DNA from: Pseudomonas putida
Lineage (GTDB): Bacteria; Pseudomonadota; Gammaproteobacteria; Pseudomonadales; Pseudomonadaceae
Length of the DNA: 64,000 bases
Reading direction: 5' to 3'
Assembly (NCBI RefSeq): GCF_003228315.1
Contig: NZ_CP029693.1
Span: forward strand, 2,294,001 to 2,358,000
The notes below the pieces were generated by a model, which saw only the letters and a program-made list of their open reading frames with translations, made no database searches and was not told the DNA's origin. Position numbers and translations under genes: made by a program. Below, piece by piece: positions 17,099 through 25,670 of the stretch. The stretch's first letter is position 1, and every line of letters starts with the position of its first letter.

Positions 17099-17647
17099 TC
17101 AGGATTTCGCCACCTGGGGATCACGCGAAAGAGCCCTGGCAATGGATCGTCTGGCACAGTCCTTTGCATCTATCTTGTCGATATGGGCCTCCAGCGCCTC
17201 GACTTCTCGCGCCTTGCGCCTTTTGTCACTTGGGCCCAACGCAAACCAGAAAATCAATGGCAGCAGAAGACCTCCCCACCAAACACCGAACATCAGCGTT
17301 ACCAACGATGACGGAACGAACAGCACCGCCGATACCACCCAGAACCAATGCGGCGTCTTGAACAATTCCTTGTAGATATCTTCAAGTGGATTCAGGTCGT
17401 AGTATTGCGAACGATCGTGATTGCGCAGGCGTAACGGCCACCAGAAATCATTGCCTGGGCTGTCCGCACCGATCAAGGAAACCTCATGACCTTCACTCAT
17501 CTGGAACGGCTCGAATAAACACTCCAGGCGAAATTCCTTACCTGTCGACGCCTTGATCCAGACCTCGCCATTGGACTGATTGCTGAGCACTACCCCGTGC
17601 ACGATCCAGAAATTCAGTCGGGTGCCCGCGAAGATGTAGTTGCTCAT
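17099..17647 (-). CDS. Hypothetical membrane protein, second of a tandem pair
   Basis: 182 aa, not recognised. The N-terminal half is soluble and beta-rich (FWIVHGVVLSNQS, EVWIKASTGKEFRLEC, HEVSLIGAD). Two hydrophobic segments follow (WFWVVSAVLFVPSSLVTLMFG and GGLLLPLIFWFALG), then a basic, alpha-helical tail (KRRKAREVEALEAHIDKID). The order of parts parallels the upstream gene: a small soluble domain about ligand-like F/W residues, a membrane hairpin, and a charged tail. Its ATG overlaps the TGA of that gene, so the pair is translationally coupled. No function is assigned. Confidence 0.75.
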   Translation of the reverse strand: MSNYIFAGTRLNFWIVHGVVLSNQSNGEVWIKASTGKEFRLECLFEPFQMSEGHEVSLIGADSPGNDFWWPLRLRNHDRSQYYDLNPLEDIYKELFKTPHWFWVVSAVLFVPSSLVTLMFGVWWGGLLLPLIFWFALGPSDKRRKAREVEALEAHIDKIDAKDCARRSIARALSRDPQVAKS

Positions 17648-18456
17648 TTCGAACCCTTGCGCGACAAAGCCCTGCGCACGCCATTGCTGTCCAGCACGGG
17701 GTTTGGCGCCTCGACCGGAGCTTGCACGGGCGCTTGTTGCACCGGCGCCGCCACCTGCACTTCGACAGGCAGTTCGAACTGCATCGAGATCGTTTGAACC
17801 TGTGCTTCGGACAGGTTAATGCCCGAGGCCTTGAGCATGGCTTCAAACGGGTTGACTTGCGGTTGAACAGGGTTGGCCATCTGAGGGCTCAGCTTGTCGA
17901 GGAAGGCATTCAAGTCGCTGATAAGCCGCCGCCTGCGCTTCGAGGCCTGATAGCACTGATAAAAGATGTACAGAATGAACACCACCAGGCCCAGCGCCGG
18001 TGAAGCAAAGCCGACGCCGAACAACAGGGCGAAGGCAATCCACAACGAGCTCCACTTGAAGTCCACCAGCGCCAATTCCTGATTCAGCGCTGCAGCGTCA
18101 CGCACCACCCAGCGTTTGGCCGCCGAATGGTTATGCAGCACTGCAGGTACAGGTGCCTTGCCGTCCTTGCGCAGCGCGCTGAACAACGACACCTGCTGAC
18201 CTGCACGCAGGGGAATATCCACCCCGCGCAACTTCACATCGTGCTCGACGCCGTCCGCGGTCCTGATCCAGAACTCGTGGTTGATGATCGACTCCGAACT
18301 GACCCGCACCGGTTGCCCGTTGGCGCCGACACTGCCCGCAGTTGCGCCGCCACCTGTCGTGGTGATCCGGGTTTCGCTCATCTTTTCGCTGCCCAGCACC
18401 TCACCGCTCAACACAGTGAACGCGACCTTCTTATCGCCATGGGTGAATTCGTGCAT
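17644..18456 (-). CDS. Hypothetical membrane protein, first of a tandem pair
   Basis: 270 aa, not recognised. Residues about 1-130 form a soluble domain (HEFTHGDKKVAFTVLSGEVLG, HEFWIRTADGVEHDVKLRG, GQQVSLFSALRKDG). Two hydrophobic stretches (LWIAFALLFGVGFASP and LGLVVFILYIFYQCYQ) are followed by a basic segment KRRRRLISDLNAFLD and a C-terminal tail rich in Pro, Val, Ala and Gln (PVEVQVAAPVQQAPVQAPV). Start at 18456 has AAGGAGT 6 nt upstream; a longer form would enter the paaA promoter region. It overlaps the next gene by 4 nt. The soluble domain looks distantly related to that of the partner. Unknown function. Confidence 0.75.
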   Translation of the reverse strand: MHEFTHGDKKVAFTVLSGEVLGSEKMSETRITTTGGGATAGSVGANGQPVRVSSESIINHEFWIRTADGVEHDVKLRGVDIPLRAGQQVSLFSALRKDGKAPVPAVLHNHSAAKRWVVRDAAALNQELALVDFKWSSLWIAFALLFGVGFASPALGLVVFILYIFYQCYQASKRRRRLISDLNAFLDKLSPQMANPVQPQVNPFEAMLKASGINLSEAQVQTISMQFELPVEVQVAAPVQQAPVQAPVEAPNPVLDSNGVRRALSRKGSK

Positions 18457-18575
18457 TTCGACTCCTTGAGAGGCCCGCCGGCTGGCGTTGCAAAGGGAAA
18501 GATCCATCTGCGGCGGATGCTACTAAGGTGCCACCAGCGTGTCCAGAAACCCCAACTCGCCCTCCCATACGTCGG

Positions 18576-18638
18576 AAGCGATACACAAAAACAATACGAC
18601 ACTATATTTTCTGTTTGATATTAATTTCTGTATCGCTT
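18576..18638. promoter_or_regulatory. Candidate PaaX operator pair at the paaA promoter
   Basis: AAGCGATACA (18576-18585) and TGTATCGCTT (18629-18638) are perfect 10-bp inverses with centres 53 nt apart, about five helical turns. Each contains the GCGATAC core shared with the paaF and paaY promoters. AT-rich hexamers between them (TATATT at 18603-18608 and TATTAA at 18619-18624) are possible -10 elements for paaABCDE. Confidence 0.6.
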
Positions 18639-18695
18639 ATAAAGTTCTCCATGCCCTCGAAATGCCCCTGAACAAAAAAGAGGCCGGAGACCGAA

Positions 18696-19685
18696 ATGTA
18701 CGCACAGCTTGTAGAAACCGGAGTCAAGCGCATCAAGGACCTGTCGGAAATGTCCGATCAGGAACGCGCCTTCCAGGAAAAAATCGATTCAGAAATCAAG
18801 ATCGAAGCCAAGAACTGGATGCCAGATGCCTACCGGCAGACCCTGATCCGGCAGATTTCCCAGCACGCTCACTCCGAAATCGTCGGCATGCTGCCCGAAG
18901 GCAACTGGGTCACCCGCGCGCCAACGCTCAAACGCAAGCTGCAATTGATGGCCAAGATCCAGGACGAAGCCGGCCACGGCCTGTACCTGTACAGCGCCAT
19001 GGAAACCCTGGGCGCCGATCGCGATACAGAAATCGACAAGCTGCACAGCGGTAAAGCCAAGTATTCGAGCATCTTCAACTACCCGACGCTGAACTGGGCC
19101 GACATGGGCGCGGTGGGCTGGCTGGTGGATGGTGCGGCGATCGTCAACCAGGTGGTGCTGCAGCGCACCTCCTACGGCCCGTACTCGCGGGCGATGATCC
19201 GTATCTGCAAGGAAGAGAGCTTCCACCAGCGCCAGGGCTACGAAATCCTGCTGACCATGATGCGTCACGGTACCCAGGCGCAGAAGGACATGGTTCAGGA
19301 CGCGATCAACCGCCTGTGGTGGCCGTCGCTGATGATGTTCGGCCCGAGCGACGAACACTCGCCGAACAGCGCGCAATCCATGGCCTGGAAAATCAAGCGC
19401 CAGAGCAACGACGAACTGCGCCAGCGCTTCATCGACCAGACCATCCCGCAGCTTGAGCTGTTGGGCTGCACCTGCCCCGACCCTGACCTGAAGTGGAATG
19501 CAGAAACCGGCCACTACGACTTCGGCCAGATCCAGTGGGACGAATTCTACGAAGTGCTCAAGGGCAACGGCCCGTGCAACACCGAACGCGTCGCCACCCG
19601 CCGCAAGGCGATTGAAGACGGTGCCTGGGTCCGCGAAGCCGCTGTCGCCCACGCCCGCAAAAAACAAAACAAGAACGCCGCCTGA
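18696..19685 (+). CDS. paaA: Phenylacetyl-CoA 1,2-epoxidase catalytic subunit PaaA
   Basis: 329 aa. Ferritin-like di-iron oxygenase subunit: the iron-ligand pairs are visible as E-x2-H-type motifs KIQDEAGHG and [11 protein letters not shown], with further acidic ligands in HAHSEIVG. With PaaC, PaaB and the reductase PaaE it epoxidises the ring of phenylacetyl-CoA. It is the first gene of paaABCDE; spacing to paaB is 28 nt. A ribosome site GAGGCCGGAG lies upstream. Confidence 0.95.
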   Translation: MYAQLVETGVKRIKDLSEMSDQERAFQEKIDSEIKIEAKNWMPDAYRQTLIRQISQHAHSEIVGMLPEGNWVTRAPTLKRKLQLMAKIQDEAGHGLYLYSAMETLGADRDTEIDKLHSGKAKYSSIFNYPTLNWADMGAVGWLVDGAAIVNQVVLQRTSYGPYSRAMIRICKEESFHQRQGYEILLTMMRHGTQAQKDMVQDAINRLWWPSLMMFGPSDEHSPNSAQSMAWKIKRQSNDELRQRFIDQTIPQLELLGCTCPDPDLKWNAETGHYDFGQIQWDEFYEVLKGNGPCNTERVATRRKAIEDGAWVREAAVAHARKKQNKNAA

Positions 19686-19713
19686 TCCGGCCACCTGATG
19701 TGGAGTAACTGAA

Positions 19714-19995
19714 ATGTCCGAGTGGACCCTCTTCGAAGTCTTCGTGCGCAGCAAGCACGGCCTGAACCACAAGCACGTCGGCAGCGTCCATGCCGCCGAT
19801 ACCACCATGGCCATCGAGAACGCGCGCGAGCTCTACACCCGTCGCAGCGAAGGCGTGAGCCTGTGGGTCGTGCCTTCGGCGCTGATCACCGCTTCGTCGC
19901 CGGATGAAAAAGACCCGCTGTTCGACCCGTCGGACGACAAGGTTTACCGCCACGCCAGCTTCTACGAGCTGCCGGCCGAAGTCGGGCACATGTGA
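19714..19995 (+). CDS. paaB: Phenylacetyl-CoA epoxidase subunit PaaB
   Basis: 93 aa, the standard PaaB length. It begins SEWTLFEVFVRSKHGLNHKHVGSVHAAD, the typical PaaB N-terminus, and contains NARELYTRRSEGVSLWVV. PaaB is a small non-catalytic subunit needed for assembly and electron transfer to the PaaAC core. It ends 8 nt before paaC. Confidence 0.95.
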   Translation: MSEWTLFEVFVRSKHGLNHKHVGSVHAADTTMAIENARELYTRRSEGVSLWVVPSALITASSPDEKDPLFDPSDDKVYRHASFYELPAEVGHM

Positions 19996-20003
19996 GATCG
20001 ACC

Positions 20004-20765
20004 ATGACGAACAAGACCGATCTGATCGAATACCTGCTGCGCCTGGGCGACAGCGCCCTGATTCAGGGCCAGCGCCTGTGCCAGTGGTGCGGCAAGGCCC
20101 CGGCACTGGAAGAAGAGCTGGCGCTGATGAACGTCGGCCTCGACCTGGTGGGCCAGGCCCGCAACTGGCTGGACTATGCCGCCGAGCTGCTGGACGACGG
20201 CCGTGACGCCGATGACCTGGCGTTCCGCCGCGACGAGCGTGCCTACCGCAACCTGCTGCTGGTGGAACAACCCAACGGCGACTTCGCGGTGACCATGCTC
20301 AAGCAGTTCCTGTACGACGCCTGGCATCTGGAAGTCCTCAAGGGCTTGAGCCAGTCCAGCGATGAGCGCATCGCCGGGATCGCCGCCAAGGCCGTGAAGG
20401 AAGTCACCTACCACCTGCGCCGCTCCGGCGAATGGGTCGAGCGCATGGGCGACGGCACCGAGGAAAGCCATAAGCGCATGCTCGCGGCCATCCCGGAAGT
20501 CTGGCGTTTCACCGTGGAACTGATCGCCGCCGATGACAGCGAACAGCGCCTATGCGAAGCCGGCATCACCCCGGACATCGCCACGGTCGCTAGCGCATGG
20601 CAAGCCAAGGTTGAACAAATCTTCGCCAGCGCCACCCTGCCCGTCCCTGCCGCGCCAAGCTATTTCTACCTGAATGCGCGCAAGGGCCTGCACACCGAAC
20701 ACCTGGGCATCCTGCTGGCCGAAATGCAGTTCCTGCCACGAGCGTACCCCGATGCAACCTGGTGA
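20004..20765 (+). CDS. paaC: Phenylacetyl-CoA epoxidase structural subunit PaaC
   Basis: 253 aa ferritin-like subunit that pairs with PaaA. It is all-helical with LLRLGDSALIQGQRLCQWCGKAP and GLDLVGQARNWLDYAAELL near the N-terminus and KEVTYHLRRSGEWVERMGDGTEES centrally, as in known PaaC proteins. Start at 20004 (MTNKTDL) is chosen over an ATG-less extension that overlaps paaB. Its 3' end overlaps paaD by 14 nt. Confidence 0.94.
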   Translation: MTNKTDLIEYLLRLGDSALIQGQRLCQWCGKAPALEEELALMNVGLDLVGQARNWLDYAAELLDDGRDADDLAFRRDERAYRNLLLVEQPNGDFAVTMLKQFLYDAWHLEVLKGLSQSSDERIAGIAAKAVKEVTYHLRRSGEWVERMGDGTEESHKRMLAAIPEVWRFTVELIAADDSEQRLCEAGITPDIATVASAWQAKVEQIFASATLPVPAAPSYFYLNARKGLHTEHLGILLAEMQFLPRAYPDATW

Positions 20766-21285
20766 TCTGATCGCCAGCGACCAAGGCGCCCGGCCGGCAC
20801 AACCGACCGACCTGGCTGCCGCCTGGGCGGTCCTGTCCGAGGTCATGGACCCGGAAGTGCCGGTGGTCAGCGTCGTGGACCTGGGGATCGTGCGCGATCT
20901 GGACTGGCAGGCCGGTCACTTGCACGTGGTGGTCACGCCGACCTACTCCGGCTGCCCGGCCACCGAAGTGATCGAAAGCGATATTCGCGACGCACTGGAG
21001 CTGGCCGGTTTTCGCGCACCGAACCTGGAGCGCCGCCTGACGCCGGCCTGGACCACCGACTGGATCAGCGCCAGCGGCCGCGAGCGCCTGCGGGCCTACG
21101 GCATCGCGCCGCCCGACGGCAGCACCAGCAAGCGCAGCCTGCTCGGTGAGAGCCCGGTGATCGCCTGCCCGCAATGCGGCAGCGTGCACACCGAGGTGCT
21201 CAGCGAGTTCGGCTCCACCGCGTGCAAGGCGCTGTACCGCTGCATCGATTGCCGGGAACCGTTCGACTATTTCAAGTGCATCTGA
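20752..21285 (+). CDS. paaD: Phenylacetyl-CoA epoxidase maturation protein PaaD (MIP18/SufT-like)
   Basis: 177 aa. The N-terminal two thirds are a DUF59/MIP18 domain (VMDPEVPVVSVVDLGIVRD, TYSGCPATEVIESDI), and the C-terminus carries a zinc-ribbon-like set of cysteines (CPQCGSVH...CKALYRCIDC). PaaD is required for epoxidase activity, probably in iron-sulfur assembly of PaaE. The start MQPGDLIAS at 20752 overlaps paaC, which supports translational coupling. Confidence 0.93.
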   Translation: MQPGDLIASDQGARPAQPTDLAAAWAVLSEVMDPEVPVVSVVDLGIVRDLDWQAGHLHVVVTPTYSGCPATEVIESDIRDALELAGFRAPNLERRLTPAWTTDWISASGRERLRAYGIAPPDGSTSKRSLLGESPVIACPQCGSVHTEVLSEFGSTACKALYRCIDCREPFDYFKCI

Positions 21286-21317
21286 GCGGCGAGCCGCCGT
21301 CCAGCTGGAGAACAACA

Positions 21318-22394
21318 ATGAGCAAATTTCACAGCCTGACCATCAAGGACGTGCGCACCGAGACCCGTGACGCGGTGTCCATCGCCTTCGAGATTCCGCA
21401 AGACCTGCAAGATAGCTTCCACTTCACCCAGGGTCAGCACCTGGTGATGCGCACCCAGCTGGACGGCGAAGAAGTGCGTCGCTCCTACTCGATCTGCACC
21501 GGCGTCAACGACGGTGAACTGCGCGTAGCCATCAAGCGCGTGGCCGGCGGGCGTTTTTCCGCCTACGCCAACGAACAACTCAAAGCCGGGCAAACCCTGG
21601 AAGTCATGCCACCAGCCGGCCACTTCAGCGTCGAACTCGACCCGGCTCGCCATGGCCAATACTTGGCGGTCGCCGCCGGCAGCGGCATCACGCCGATCCT
21701 GTCGATCATCAAGACCACCCTGGAAACCGAGCCCCACAGCCGCGTCACCCTGCTGTACGGCAACCGTTCCAGCTCCGGCGCGCTGTTCCGCGAACAGCTG
21801 GAAGACCTGAAGAACCGTTACCTGCAACGCCTGAACCTGATCTTCGTGTTCAGCCGCGAGCAGCAGGACGTCGACCTGTACAACGGCCGGATCAACGCCG
21901 AGAAATGCGAGCAACTGTTCAGCCGCTGGCTCGACGTGAAAGCCCTCGACGCCGCCTTCATCTGCGGCCCGCAGGAAATGACCGAGACCGTGCGCGACAG
22001 CCTGAAAGCCAAGGGCATGGACCCTGCGCGCATTCACTTCGAACTGTTCGCCGCCGCCGGCAGCCAGCAGAAACGCGAAGCCCGTGAAGCGGCTCGCCAG
22101 GTGGATTCGGCGGTCAGCCACATCACCGTGATCAGCGACGGCCGCGCCCTGGGCTTCGACCTGCCGCGCAACAGCCAGAGCATCCTCGACGCCGGCAACG
22201 CCATCGGCGCCGAACTGCCCTACTCGTGCAAGGCCGGCGTGTGCTCGACCTGCAAATGCAAGGTCATCGAAGGCGAAGTGGAAATGGACACCAACCACGC
22301 CCTGGAAGACTACGAAGTGGCGGCCGGCTACGTCCTGTCGTGCCAGGCCTTCCCGGTCACCGACAAGGTGGTGCTGGACTTCGACCAGCTCTGA
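21318..22394 (+). CDS. paaE: Phenylacetyl-CoA epoxidase reductase PaaE
   Basis: 358 aa. Domain order is an FAD-binding ferredoxin-reductase domain (RSYSICTGV, then GGRFSAYANEQL), an NAD(P)H domain (AAGSGITPILSIIKTTL, CGPQEMTE) and a C-terminal plant-type [2Fe-2S] ferredoxin domain with C-x4-C-x2-C (YSCKAGVCSTCKCKV) and a distant cysteine in LSCQAFP. It passes electrons from NADPH to the di-iron centre of PaaAC. Start at 21318 (MSKFHSL) follows GGAGAAC. A REPIN separates it from paaZ. Confidence 0.95.
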   Translation: MSKFHSLTIKDVRTETRDAVSIAFEIPQDLQDSFHFTQGQHLVMRTQLDGEEVRRSYSICTGVNDGELRVAIKRVAGGRFSAYANEQLKAGQTLEVMPPAGHFSVELDPARHGQYLAVAAGSGITPILSIIKTTLETEPHSRVTLLYGNRSSSGALFREQLEDLKNRYLQRLNLIFVFSREQQDVDLYNGRINAEKCEQLFSRWLDVKALDAAFICGPQEMTETVRDSLKAKGMDPARIHFELFAAAGSQQKREAREAARQVDSAVSHITVISDGRALGFDLPRNSQSILDAGNAIGAELPYSCKAGVCSTCKCKVIEGEVEMDTNHALEDYEVAAGYVLSCQAFPVTDKVVLDFDQL

Positions 22395-22420
22395 AACTTA
22401 TCCACAAGAACAACGCAAAA

Positions 22421-22514
22421 CCCTGTAGGAGCGAGCCTGCTCGCGATAGCGGTGGATCAGTCACCGGAGATGTCGAAGGTGACGGCCTCATCGCGAGCAG
22501 GCTCGCTCCCACAG
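22421..22514. repeat. REPIN between paaE and paaZ
   Basis: CCCTGTAGGAGCGAGCCTGC and the inverse GCAGGCTCGCTCCCACAG, spacer about 45 nt. It occupies the position where P. putida-type clusters carry the phenylacetate permease and porin genes. Confidence 0.9.
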
Positions 22515-22554
22515 TGGTCACGCGGTGTTTTCACAATTTTTGAGAGTCAATGCC

Positions 22555-24609
22555 ATGTCCCACGCCCCTACCCTGCAAAGCTTCATCGCCGGCCGCTGGA
22601 TCGGCCAGCAAGGCGCGCAAGTCCTGCGCAGCGCCATCGACGGCCATGAAATCTTCCGCACCCATGAAGAGCGTCCGGACTTCGCCGAAGCCATCGAACA
22701 CGGTCGCCGCCAAGGCGTCAGCGGCCTGATGGCGCTGGACTTCCAGCAACGCGCCCAGCGCCTCAAGGCCCTGGCCCTGTACCTGGCCGAGCGCAAGGAA
22801 CAGCTCTACGCGATTTCCCACCACAGCGGCGCCACCCGTGCCGACAGCTGGATCGACATCGAAGGCGGTAACAGCACGCTGTTCACCTACGCCAGCCTGG
22901 GCTCGCGCGAGCTGCCGTCGGGCAACGTGGTCCACGAAGGCCCGGCCATGCAGCTGAGCAAGATGGGCTCCTTCGCCGGTACCCACATCCTGGTACCGCG
23001 CGGCGGCGTCGCCGTGCACATCAACGCCTTCAACTTCCCGATCTGGGGCATGTTGGAAAAGTTCGCGCCGAGCTTCCTCGCCGGCATGCCGTGCATCGTC
23101 AAGCCCGCCAGCGCCACCAGCTACCTGACCGAAGCCGTGGTGCGCCTGATGGACGAATCCGGCCTGCTGCCAGCGGGCAGCCTGCAACTGATCATCGGTG
23201 GCACCGGTGACCTGCTGGACCGCCTGCAAGGCCAGGACGTGGTGACCTTCACCGGTTCCGCCGACACCGCGGCCAAGCTGCGCGTAAACCCGAACCTGAT
23301 TCGCAACTCGGTGCCGTTCACTGCCGAAGCCGACTCGCTGAACTGCGCGATCCTCGCTCCGGACGTCACCCCGGACGACGAAGAATTCGAGCTGTTCATC
23401 AAGGAAGTGGCCAAGGAAATGACCACCAAGGCCGGGCAGAAATGCACCGCCATCCGCCGCGCCATCGTGCCGGCCAAGCACATTGATGCCGTGGCCACGC
23501 GTCTGCGTGATCGCCTGGCCAAAGTCGTGGTTGGCGATCCGTCGGTGGAAGGCGTGCGCATGGGTGCACTGGCTTCCCACGATCAACAGAAAGACGTGGC
23601 CGAGCGCCTGGAAATGCTGTTGCAGAGCAGCGACCTGCTGTTCGGTGCCCGTGACGGCTTCGAGCCGCGCGGCGTGAACGTCGACAAGGGCGCGTTCTTC
23701 GCCCCGACCCTGTTGCAGGCCCGCGATCCGCACGCCGAAGGCGGCGCTCACGACATCGAAGCGTTCGGCCCGGTCAGCACCCTGATGGCCTACGACGACA
23801 TCGACGAAGCCCTGGCCCTGGCCGCACGCGGCAAAGGCAGCCTGGTGGCCAGCCTGGTGACCAAGGATCCACAAATCGCCGCCAAGGCCGTTCCAGTCGC
23901 CGCAGCCCTGCACGGTCGTCTGCTGGTGCTGGACCGCAACTGCGCCGGTGAATCCACCGGTCACGGCTCGCCACTGCCACAACTCAAGCACGGCGGTCCG
24001 GGTCGTGCCGGTGGCGGTGAAGAACTCGGCGGCCTGCGTGCGGTGAAACACTACCTGCAACGCGCGGCGGTCCAGGGCTCGCCAACCATGCTGGCAGCGG
24101 TCACCGGTGAATACGTGCGTGGCGCCAAGGTCATCGAAACCGAAGTGCACCCGTTCCGTCGCTACTTCCAGGACCTGCAGATCGGCGAGTCGCTGCTGAC
24201 CCACCGTCGCACCGTCACCGAGGCGGACCTGGTGAACTTCGGCTGCCTGTCGGGCGACCACTTCTACATGCACTTCGACGACATCGCGGCCAAGGAATCG
24301 CAATTCGGCAAGCGCATCGCCCACGGCTACTTCGTACTGTCGGCCGCGGCGGGCCTGTTTGTATCCCCTGGCGTCGGCCCGGTGCTGGCCAACTATGGCC
24401 TCGACACCCTGCGCTTCATCAACCCGGTGGGCATCGGCGACACCATCCAGGCGCGCCTGACCTGCAAACGCAAGATCGACCAGGGCAAGAAGAGCCCACA
24501 GGGCGTTCCGCAAGGGGTGGTGGCGTGGGATGTGGAAGTCACCAACCAGCTGGGTGAGCTGGTGGCCAGCTATGACATCTTGACGCTGGTGGTGAAGCGC
24601 GAGGATTGA
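22555..24609 (+). CDS. paaZ: Bifunctional oxepin-CoA hydrolase/3-oxo-5,6-dehydrosuberyl-CoA semialdehyde dehydrogenase PaaZ
   Basis: 684 aa fusion. Residues about 1-520 are an NADP-dependent aldehyde dehydrogenase with the catalytic cysteine in TKAGQKCTAIRR. Residues about 540-684 are a MaoC-like (R)-hydratase domain that opens the oxepin ring, with the Asp/His dyad in FGCLSGDHFYMHFDD and IAHGYFVLSAAAGLF. Both activities are needed so that the reactive semialdehyde does not leak. Start at 22555 (MSHAPTL) gives the family N-terminus. A 10-bp stem-loop follows the stop. Confidence 0.95.
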   Translation: MSHAPTLQSFIAGRWIGQQGAQVLRSAIDGHEIFRTHEERPDFAEAIEHGRRQGVSGLMALDFQQRAQRLKALALYLAERKEQLYAISHHSGATRADSWIDIEGGNSTLFTYASLGSRELPSGNVVHEGPAMQLSKMGSFAGTHILVPRGGVAVHINAFNFPIWGMLEKFAPSFLAGMPCIVKPASATSYLTEAVVRLMDESGLLPAGSLQLIIGGTGDLLDRLQGQDVVTFTGSADTAAKLRVNPNLIRNSVPFTAEADSLNCAILAPDVTPDDEEFELFIKEVAKEMTTKAGQKCTAIRRAIVPAKHIDAVATRLRDRLAKVVVGDPSVEGVRMGALASHDQQKDVAERLEMLLQSSDLLFGARDGFEPRGVNVDKGAFFAPTLLQARDPHAEGGAHDIEAFGPVSTLMAYDDIDEALALAARGKGSLVASLVTKDPQIAAKAVPVAAALHGRLLVLDRNCAGESTGHGSPLPQLKHGGPGRAGGGEELGGLRAVKHYLQRAAVQGSPTMLAAVTGEYVRGAKVIETEVHPFRRYFQDLQIGESLLTHRRTVTEADLVNFGCLSGDHFYMHFDDIAAKESQFGKRIAHGYFVLSAAAGLFVSPGVGPVLANYGLDTLRFINPVGIGDTIQARLTCKRKIDQGKKSPQGVPQGVVAWDVEVTNQLGELVASYDILTLVVKRED

Positions 24610-24620
24610 TCCGCGCTTCT

Positions 24621-24647
24621 GGTTGACCACAGTTCTTGTGGTCAACC
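24621..24647 (+). terminator. Perfect stem-loop after paaZ
   Basis: GGTTGACCAC (24621-24630), loop AGTTCTT, GTGGTCAACC (24638-24647): a perfect 10-bp stem 11 nt after the paaZ stop. Only CAAAAA follows on the plus strand, so termination would be imperfect; the adjacent REPIN may help. Confidence 0.65.
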
Positions 24648-24653
24648 CAAAAA

Positions 24654-24749
24654 CCTGTAGGAGCGAGCCTGCTCGCGATGGCGGTGTGTCAGTCAGTGAT
24701 GATGTCGACTGACACACCGCTATCGCGAGCAGGCTCGCTCCTACAGGGG
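24654..24749. repeat. REPIN after paaZ
   Basis: CCTGTAGGAGCGAGCCTGC and its inverse; spacer GTGTGTCAGTCAGTGATGATGTCGACTGACACAC is itself partly palindromic (TGTGTCAGTC / GACTGACACA). It separates the convergent paaZ and LuxR-type genes. Confidence 0.9.
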
Positions 24750-24765
24750 TGCGATCTTTTGGCTT

Positions 24766-25617
24766 TCAGTGCCCGCGCAACCACTCGATGAACAGCGCAA
24801 ACAACTCCGACTGCGACCCCACTTCCAGCTTCAAATACAGGTTCTTGCGGTGCATGCGCACGGTTTCCGGGGAGATGTTCATCTGGCTGGCGGTGGATTT
24901 CACCGAGTGGCCCCGCAGGACCATGTGCGCCACTTCCCGTTCGCGCTCGGTGAGCAGGTCACTACCGAACTGTTCGAACGCGGACTGCACCCGATGCTTG
25001 AGGTCATCAGCCGACTTCTGCTCGCTATCGCACTGAATCGCACTATTGCGCAGCATGCCCCGACGGCTGAATTCGCTGACGAACTCGCGCACCAGCGGTT
25101 CGACCGCGCGTAGTAGATTCAACTGGTCGACTCGCAGGCATTCACCACCGAAACCTTGATAGAGACTGACGGAAATTTTGGTGTCGTTGCCGGTGTCGAC
25201 GATGTAGTAGCTGTCTTCCGAACAGCCGGCATTCAGGTAGTAAGTCTTGTAGTAGTCGCTGTCGAAAAAGTTGTCCGGCGCGATTTCTTCCAGGTGATAG
25301 AAGCCTTGCGCCAACCCCTGCTCCACCGCGAAACAGAACGGGTCGAGCAGATAGCCCCCGGAAAAATAGCGGTCGAGAATCGAGACCTGATATTGCTCGG
25401 CAATCCCGCGCTGATGCAGCAATTGCGGCGGACGGTCCTTGCGCTCCAGGCTGATCATCATCGATTCGATGGACACCAGCTGCGCCAACGCCGACGCCAA
25501 ATATTGCAGGGCGTCGGGCTCGTCGATATGGGCGAATGCCTCGCGCATTCCCCCATGCCATTTGTGCAATGCCCCGAAGGGCATCGCGATCAGCGTTTCG
25601 TCGTTTGGTCTGCTCAT
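24766..25617 (-). CDS. LuxR-family transcriptional regulator
   Basis: 283 aa. The C-terminal 65 residues are a LuxR-type helix-turn-helix (LTEREREVAHMVLRGHSVKSTASQMNISPETVRMHRKNLYLKL). The N-terminal 200 residues are an uncharacterised sensory region with no receiver Asp pocket and no clear acyl-HSL-binding signature. Start at 25617 (MSRPNDE) is tentative; MPFGALHK at 25584 is an alternative. It is the last of three leftward genes with a polyamine-type binding protein and a class III aminotransferase, 53 nt after the latter. By position it probably controls amine use. Confidence 0.85.
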   Translation of the reverse strand: MSRPNDETLIAMPFGALHKWHGGMREAFAHIDEPDALQYLASALAQLVSIESMMISLERKDRPPQLLHQRGIAEQYQVSILDRYFSGGYLLDPFCFAVEQGLAQGFYHLEEIAPDNFFDSDYYKTYYLNAGCSEDSYYIVDTGNDTKISVSLYQGFGGECLRVDQLNLLRAVEPLVREFVSEFSRRGMLRNSAIQCDSEQKSADDLKHRVQSAFEQFGSDLLTEREREVAHMVLRGHSVKSTASQMNISPETVRMHRKNLYLKLEVGSQSELFALFIEWLRGH

Positions 25618-25670
25618 GACCCGCAGTCTAGCGGCAGAGCACGGCCTTGGTAACAGCCTGACGGACAAAG

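Noticed and set aside
22531..24717. Long minus-strand open frame opposite paaZ
   Set aside because: Antisense shadow of paaZ codon bias; no ribosome site or family likeness.
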